Shown here: piece by piece, positions 58,930 to 64,000 of the stretch
Position numbering within the stretch: the stretch's first letter is position 1
How the letters are laid out: each line of letters begins with the position of its first letter
Assembly: GCA_921293015.1 (NCBI GenBank)
Contig: OV121090.1
Span: 20,660,304 to 20,724,303, forward strand
Source of the DNA: Phorcus lineatus
Taxonomy: Eukaryota > Mollusca > Gastropoda > Trochida > Trochidae
DNA: 64,000 bases
Direction of reading: 5' to 3'
Made by a program: the position numbers and the translations under genes
The notes under the pieces: model-generated
The model's database searches: none
What the model was told of the DNA's origin: nothing
What the model saw: only the letters and a program-made list of their open reading frames with translations

Positions 58930-60966
58930 TAAATACTTCGTTGTGTTCTAAGCTATAGCCTGGGACCGTTGTCATCTCAGAACATAGCTGAGTAAGTAAA
59001 CTTAGCATGATTACGTTCTCTCTAGTCGTTTCCGCTGTGTCGGGGCTATATATCTTATAGCTACTCAAATGCCTGAATTTATATCATTTTAGTTTTAAAA
59101 TACATGCTTATCTTTTTATTTGTTTAAAAGAGAAGTTATGTCTCGTTTACAGCGTTAATTTTGACAAATCTCATTCATTAAAATAATATATTGATTTATT
59201 AGAATAGATTATATGATGGAGGAGTTTTCTCTTCACTGATTGGCCGAAACAGATGGTCAAAGACAATGACCAAACGTTATGTTGATCGAGGTCGACATCA
59301 CATGAGTTGGAGCTTAAAATAGATTTCCAATGCGAGGAGAGCTGCTTGGAGTTGCTTCCCTTGGCAGCCAATGCGAACAAACGCTTTTCGCAGGCCAGCG
59401 ACTATGGAAATTACTTATGTTCATATCGCTTTATTACGTTTCATCTTTATGTCATTGATGCCAAAACCATGGAATTTTAAAGTTTTAAATTGTAAATAAA
59501 AACAGCCACAAAAAATGAGTCACGTCAGACTCTGCATCCACCATACATGTCTTTTAGTTAATGATAATGATATTGGAATAGCCATAGTGATAAACATTGA
59601 ACATCAACAACGTAGCCAGCTAGTTGTCCATTTGTTCAGGGTCAGGAAGTAACAAACAAGGGTTGATATAATTTATTTAATTGATTAATTGGTAATGATG
59701 TTTTTTGTATTTAATCTGGAAATATAAAGTGATGTTTCCACCTCAGTGTAAGTAGTAAGGAGTAATTAGTAGGAAGTAGTAATAAATAGTAAGGAGTAAG
59801 TGGTAAATAGTTAATAGTAAAGAGTAGTAAGAGTAGTAAGAAGTAAATAGTAATCTTAATCATTTGAAATTACCCACCCTTGAACTGTGCAAGCCAATGA
59901 AACTGCTACGTCGATTGTACCTGCGAGCCCCTCAAATGACATTCTACATCGCGCTTTAGCTTAATTTTCGTTTACGAAAATAGCTTGCAATTCAAGCTGT
60001 TAGCTCACACTTTTTATTTGACAGCCAATCAGATGCCAAGATTGAAATTTAAGTTATTTAAAGTTCGCGAGTTTGCGTTGAAATTAATGGACTGTTTTGA
60101 AAGGATAACGGAAGTCCATAAACGTGGGTACCTGAGTACAGGGCCTAGGATCATAAAGCAGCTCTCATCTCCCCCTTTTAAAAAAGATTTGAGATGCCAC
60201 ACCTACAAAACATCTCCTATATAAAAGGAATGACACAACAACTTACCCCTGTAACGCAATCGATGAAAATAAATTCAACATATGCATAGATGATTGACCT
60301 ATCGATCACAACTAATGGACCTTACTCAGTCTTCGATGTCTTTTCTGCAAATCGACCGTAACACGATTTTGACGCACAAAGTATCAATCTTGACACAAAT
60401 GGCTGATAGATTATGGAGGTGTGGCCTTAAGAAACGCTCTGATTTTCATATATATGTATTAAAAGGATATCAAAATCACTGAATTTGTTGATTAAAATTC
60501 GAAAATAAAATTCAAAAGAGAGTTAGCTATATCTCGCAGCTAAGAGAGTTATTTCTGTCATGAAACCTGTAATATAAAAAAGCTGGAAATCATTAACTCA
60601 TGGTTTGGTAGAAAGTCATAATTTGATAACGAAACAAAAATCGAAGTGACAAAACTGTCGTACTTTGAAAATTAAACACAGCTACTGCATTATACGGCGT
60701 TTACAGGACTTGTTGGGATAGCTGTTTTCTGTTTTCTCTGTCAGGAATCTCAAAATTTGGGAAAGTAACTAAAAAAAGAATTACCTTTTAACGAAATCTT
60801 TTGATTATTCAAAAGGAAACTGCCGAACGTTTTCACAAGCATACCTCAACATTATTAAACACATTACAACAACAGTTAACTATTTTTTTTATTATATGCC
60901 AGTCAAAAGATATACACACCTTTACAATTATCTTCTTTCTTTAATTGGATAAATTTTCACCTTGCA
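58930..60966. other. Intergenic with a tagt/agta-rich simple repeat
   Basis: No gene recognised. 59745-59855 is built of agtaag/tagtaa-type units without a fixed period. Confidence 0.5.
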
Positions 60967-60986
60967 GCATCACCAAATAGAATGCA

Positions 60987-63900
60987 ATGGCTTCTGAAAC
61001 AGGTGATGGCACGAATGAGCTGATCATTGTCAATGAAGATGAAAGCTGTGAGTCTCGTTCTGAGGACTCATCAACACTTTCTGAATTAGCAGCTGCCAGC
61101 AACGAGGAAATTATCAGTCCCAGTCCTGGAACATCCGACCTGGCAACAAGTTCTAGTCAAAGAACATCCACAACAACCAGTGCACTTGCGTCCATCTCTA
61201 GGATAGCACCAACCTCTTCTCTTGCAACTACTTCCGGTCGGGAACCATCATGTTCGAGTCTTGTTACTGTACGTTCTGGACCCCGTCCTATCTGTCCTGT
61301 CGGGGGTTCAGTAGCCACGGACACAGCACACGTTACAAAACAGGCTTCAGGTTCAAGTCTAACTCATTTTGTTCTATTAGAAAATCCTATGAGTCTATTT
61401 TGCTATTGACATACTTGAAGCACACGTTACAAAACAGGCACTGGATTCAAGTCTCCCCAATTTTGTACTATTAGTAAATTCGTTGAAAAATGTAAATCTT
61501 TTGGTCATGACATACTTGAAGAAACTTGTTACGAAAACATAAATTTGGTTATAATGTTTTAATATTTATTTATATGATAGATTTATTTGTTAAGTATATG
61601 CAAACATTGCTTTTAGTTTTCAAGACTAAATGGTTTTACAATTTATAAACATACAATATCATGTCATCAAACAATGCTTTTATTCGATAAAATAAGACAT
61701 GTATGCACATCGTCAGTTTTGTTTATTGATTCTTAATAAATCTTTGTTGTTTGGTTAAAGATTGAAAAATTTAATGATTTCATCTCATGGGAATGAGTTA
61801 AATTCTATGAGTAAATTGGTGAGAGTATCAACTTATAATACTTTTACCAGGTGACGAGGCTCTTGAGCTGGTCGATGCCTTTGTGAAAGGGGGCGAGAAA
61901 TCGTATTATGACTGTACAGTTGAGAGGAGGAGAGGAAGACATAGTAAGTAAAGGAGGTTGTCTCCACTTTATCAATCCTAAATGATATCTACTTGTAAGG
62001 ATGTACAGTATCATTTGTTAATCGATATATTGCTATACAGCAACAGCGTGATACGTACTGACACTTGTGAAATTATCACACACAATTCTAAAATTATCCA
62101 ATATATGAGGACTTTTAAAACCAAAGATTTCCTTGTAAAATTGCAGAAAAACACAACCCCAAAACACTGTGATTTTACTTAAAGGGGTAAACAAAGTGAA
62201 ATAGAGAATAGTGAAAATACCACAAAAGTGTTTAAGGTCATTTTGATATGTCACTGAACAATCTCTTCTTTCGTTTTTTAAAACGCGATCATAAATATTT
62301 CTGTTTACTAAGAAGGTTCTTTAATATATTATTAAAATTCATTTGATAATTTGCGTTGGGACCATGTCAAACTTTACACGATTAAAAACCTTTATTGTGT
62401 TTCTCTTGCAGTTCATGTCCATCTGACAAAGACTGACATCCACCAGCCAAAAGCAGTTACTGTGGGTGGAGATGTATGTGTTGAACCTCCTCCACAGAAG
62501 GTTACACAAAATCCGGGTCCACCTTCTCACTTGAAGAGGCTCAGGGGTGAGTTGACGTGGTTTCTAGGACATAACTTATGATTTCTATTTCATTTCATGT
62601 GTCAGGGAATTTTTAATAGATTTTGATGAATTCATTATTTGTTTTGTTCTTTCGAATTTGGTATGTCGTGCATCGTAGATGTTACACACACATGTTATTA
62701 TAGTATAATGATAGTATAATTGACCGTGTTCCGAGGAATAAAAGTTTTAAAATATTGACTCTACCGAGATTCGAACTCTATCTGTCTAGTCTATCCTCTC
62801 CACAACGGTCTCATCACAGCCTACTGTAGCACACGTTCTTACGTAAAATCAGCTTACCAATCACAATGCGTGCGGCAAAAGCATTCGGTACAGTAGCTAG
62901 TACAGGGGCAAGTAACTTCCATTTACCATTCGTTAAACTTGATTGCCGCTATCCTTATTTTAAACGCCATGATGTGATTGGTTTGCTAATGACTAGGTTT
63001 GATCTGCGCTAACCTGGTGTCAGCACGTGCGAGCAGTGAGGCTGCCTTTAGACCGTTGTGGAGAAGAAAGAAACCCCCCCCCCCCCCAGAGTCATTTAGA
63101 AAAAACTTTTATTCCTTGGAACACGTCGATTTTAATCAGACTGAAACCCTTTTTACATATGTTGTCCAGATAAAACAGAGAAGACATTTAATAAGTTGAC
63201 AGAAGGCATGGTGATGACCAAAGGTACCAGAACCATCCTCAACAAGATCGCCCAGGGAAGAACATGGGTGACAGTCACAGGCTGTCCTGGTGAAGGCAAA
63301 TCTATAGCTGGGTATATGGTTCTGAAGCATCTCCACAACAGAGGTAGGGAGGTGTTTGATGTCAAAACTCGTGAGGACTTTTTCATGGCAAAAGGAGTTG
63401 GACAGTCTGTGATATTGTTGAATGACATCTACGGTGAACTGATATTTGATTCTGATAGCTTTAAGAGATGGCAGAGTGTCTTGAGTGATGTGCTTGCTCT
63501 CTCTGAACACAAGCAAGGCTTTATAGATAAAATCAACAGAAGCCAGAAACAAAATAAACCTGACGTGACTGTTATCTTTATTTGTAAATCAAGTATTCTG
63601 AGAGAAGCGAGCAGGAAGATGGGTAAGTTTAAACATTTGGTGTTGAAAGAAGACAATATGGTTGATTTGACAGAGATGATAGATTTGGATGTTACAGAGA
63701 GGATGAAGATATGGAATTGTCATGCAGAACAATATGGTGTCAATATTGATAAAAGAATTGTTAGAGAAGTATGTAGCATGAAGCTCTCCTATGGGTTCCC
63801 CCATTGCTGCAGGCTTTTTGCAGATATGTATAAGAAAAACAAGTTATTGAACATGAAACATTTCTTTTTAAAGCCTTTGAAGTTTCTGAACCAGTCAATG

Positions 63901-64000
63901 GAGGCTCTCATGGAGGATTCCATTACAGGTCCGATGTTGAGACAAATGCTGAAGAACGACGGATCTTTAGATTTGGAACAAATAAAAGATCATGAAAAAA
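60987..64000 (+). CDS. P-loop NTPase, nSTAND3-like, N-terminal part (continues off right edge)
   Basis: Exons: 60987-61350 (donor tentative), 61851-61943, 62412-62546, 63170 to the window end. Phases agree at A|TT and G|AT and, with the proposed weak donor tcag|gttcaa, at G|GT. The N-terminus (MASETGDGTNELIIVNEDES) is Ser/Thr-rich and looks disordered. A short domain with DEALELVDAFVKGGEKSYYD follows, then the NTPase: Walker A GCPGEGKS (63280-63303), Walker B-like VILLNDIYG (about 63409-63435), and a sensor-like strand VTVIFICKSS. The GxxGxGKS...LLNDIYG pattern resembles novel-STAND (nSTAND3) NTPases that are expanded in bivalves and often fused to immune-type domains. The frame is open to the last base. 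An acceptor at 60967 just upstream of the ATG implies a 5'UTR intron. Function in immunity is inference. Confidence 0.75.
61325..61521. repeat. 94-bp imperfect tandem duplication
   Basis: agcacacgttacaaaacagg starts both units (61325, 61419) and gacatacttgaag ends both. It covers the end of the first NTPase exon and its proposed donor. Confidence 0.75.
62720..63143. mobile_element. Inverted-repeat MITE, family 'cagtctgattaaaatcgacc' (copy 3, longer)
   Basis: Left end truncated (ttgaccgtgttccgagga), right ggaacacgtcgattttaatc then agactg. Carries about 250 bp of extra interior, including gctaatgactaggtttgatc and a poly-C run at about 63067. It fills the intron just before the NTPase exon and ends 26 bp from its acceptor. 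Confidence 0.75.

Noticed and set aside
1..64000. Bacterial or viral contamination
   Set aside because: Intron-split animal genes across the whole window; no operons or ribosome-binding sites.

Overview
This 64 kb window is nuclear DNA from an intron-rich, AT-rich animal genome. Every gene I can assemble has GT-AG introns, the genes are single-copy animal orthologues, and the introns and intergenic DNA are full of short inverted-repeat elements. A lophotrochozoan, most likely a bivalve mollusc, fits best. This is inference from the repeat families (DIRS-type element, (ACTC)n-tailed SINE, gacccc satellite-like array) and an nSTAND-type gene; I ran no search.

Layout. 117-1679 (-): 5' part of ARL2BP, three exons, continuing off the left edge. 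1890-1961 (+): tRNA-Gly(TCC). 7255-8949 (+): a three-exon, 100-residue soluble cytochrome b5. 12157-22662 (+): complete ten-exon KDSR (3-ketodihydrosphingosine reductase); intron 8 carries a 2.8 kb DIRS-type tyrosine-recombinase retroelement. 25682-32481 (-): complete six-exon POP4 (RNase P/MRP p29). 32797-34958 (+): complete three-exon PYURF (PREY), head to head with POP4 with 315 bp between start codons. 35.0-46.9 kb: no recognised gene, many repeats, a degraded LINE 3' end. 46904-50132 (+): BTB-BACK-Kelch gene, 599 residues. 51-60.9 kb: repeats, one unassigned orphan exon. 60987-64000 (+): N-terminal part of a P-loop (nSTAND3-like) NTPase running off the right edge.

The four housekeeping genes (ARL2BP, KDSR, POP4, PYURF) were rebuilt by joining exons whose splice phases agree at every junction and whose products match the known family length. 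They work in unrelated processes (ARL2/3 signalling, sphingolipid synthesis, tRNA processing, mitochondrial methyltransferase stability), so no functional cluster is implied beyond the shared POP4/PYURF promoter.

The most unusual object is the DIRS-type element: near-perfect 191-bp inverted termini, a textbook internal complementary region that fixes both ends to the base, an intact tyrosine recombinase with its catalytic residues, but no reverse transcriptase. The rest of the novelty is a set of small inverted-repeat transposon families, several with clean target-site duplications.
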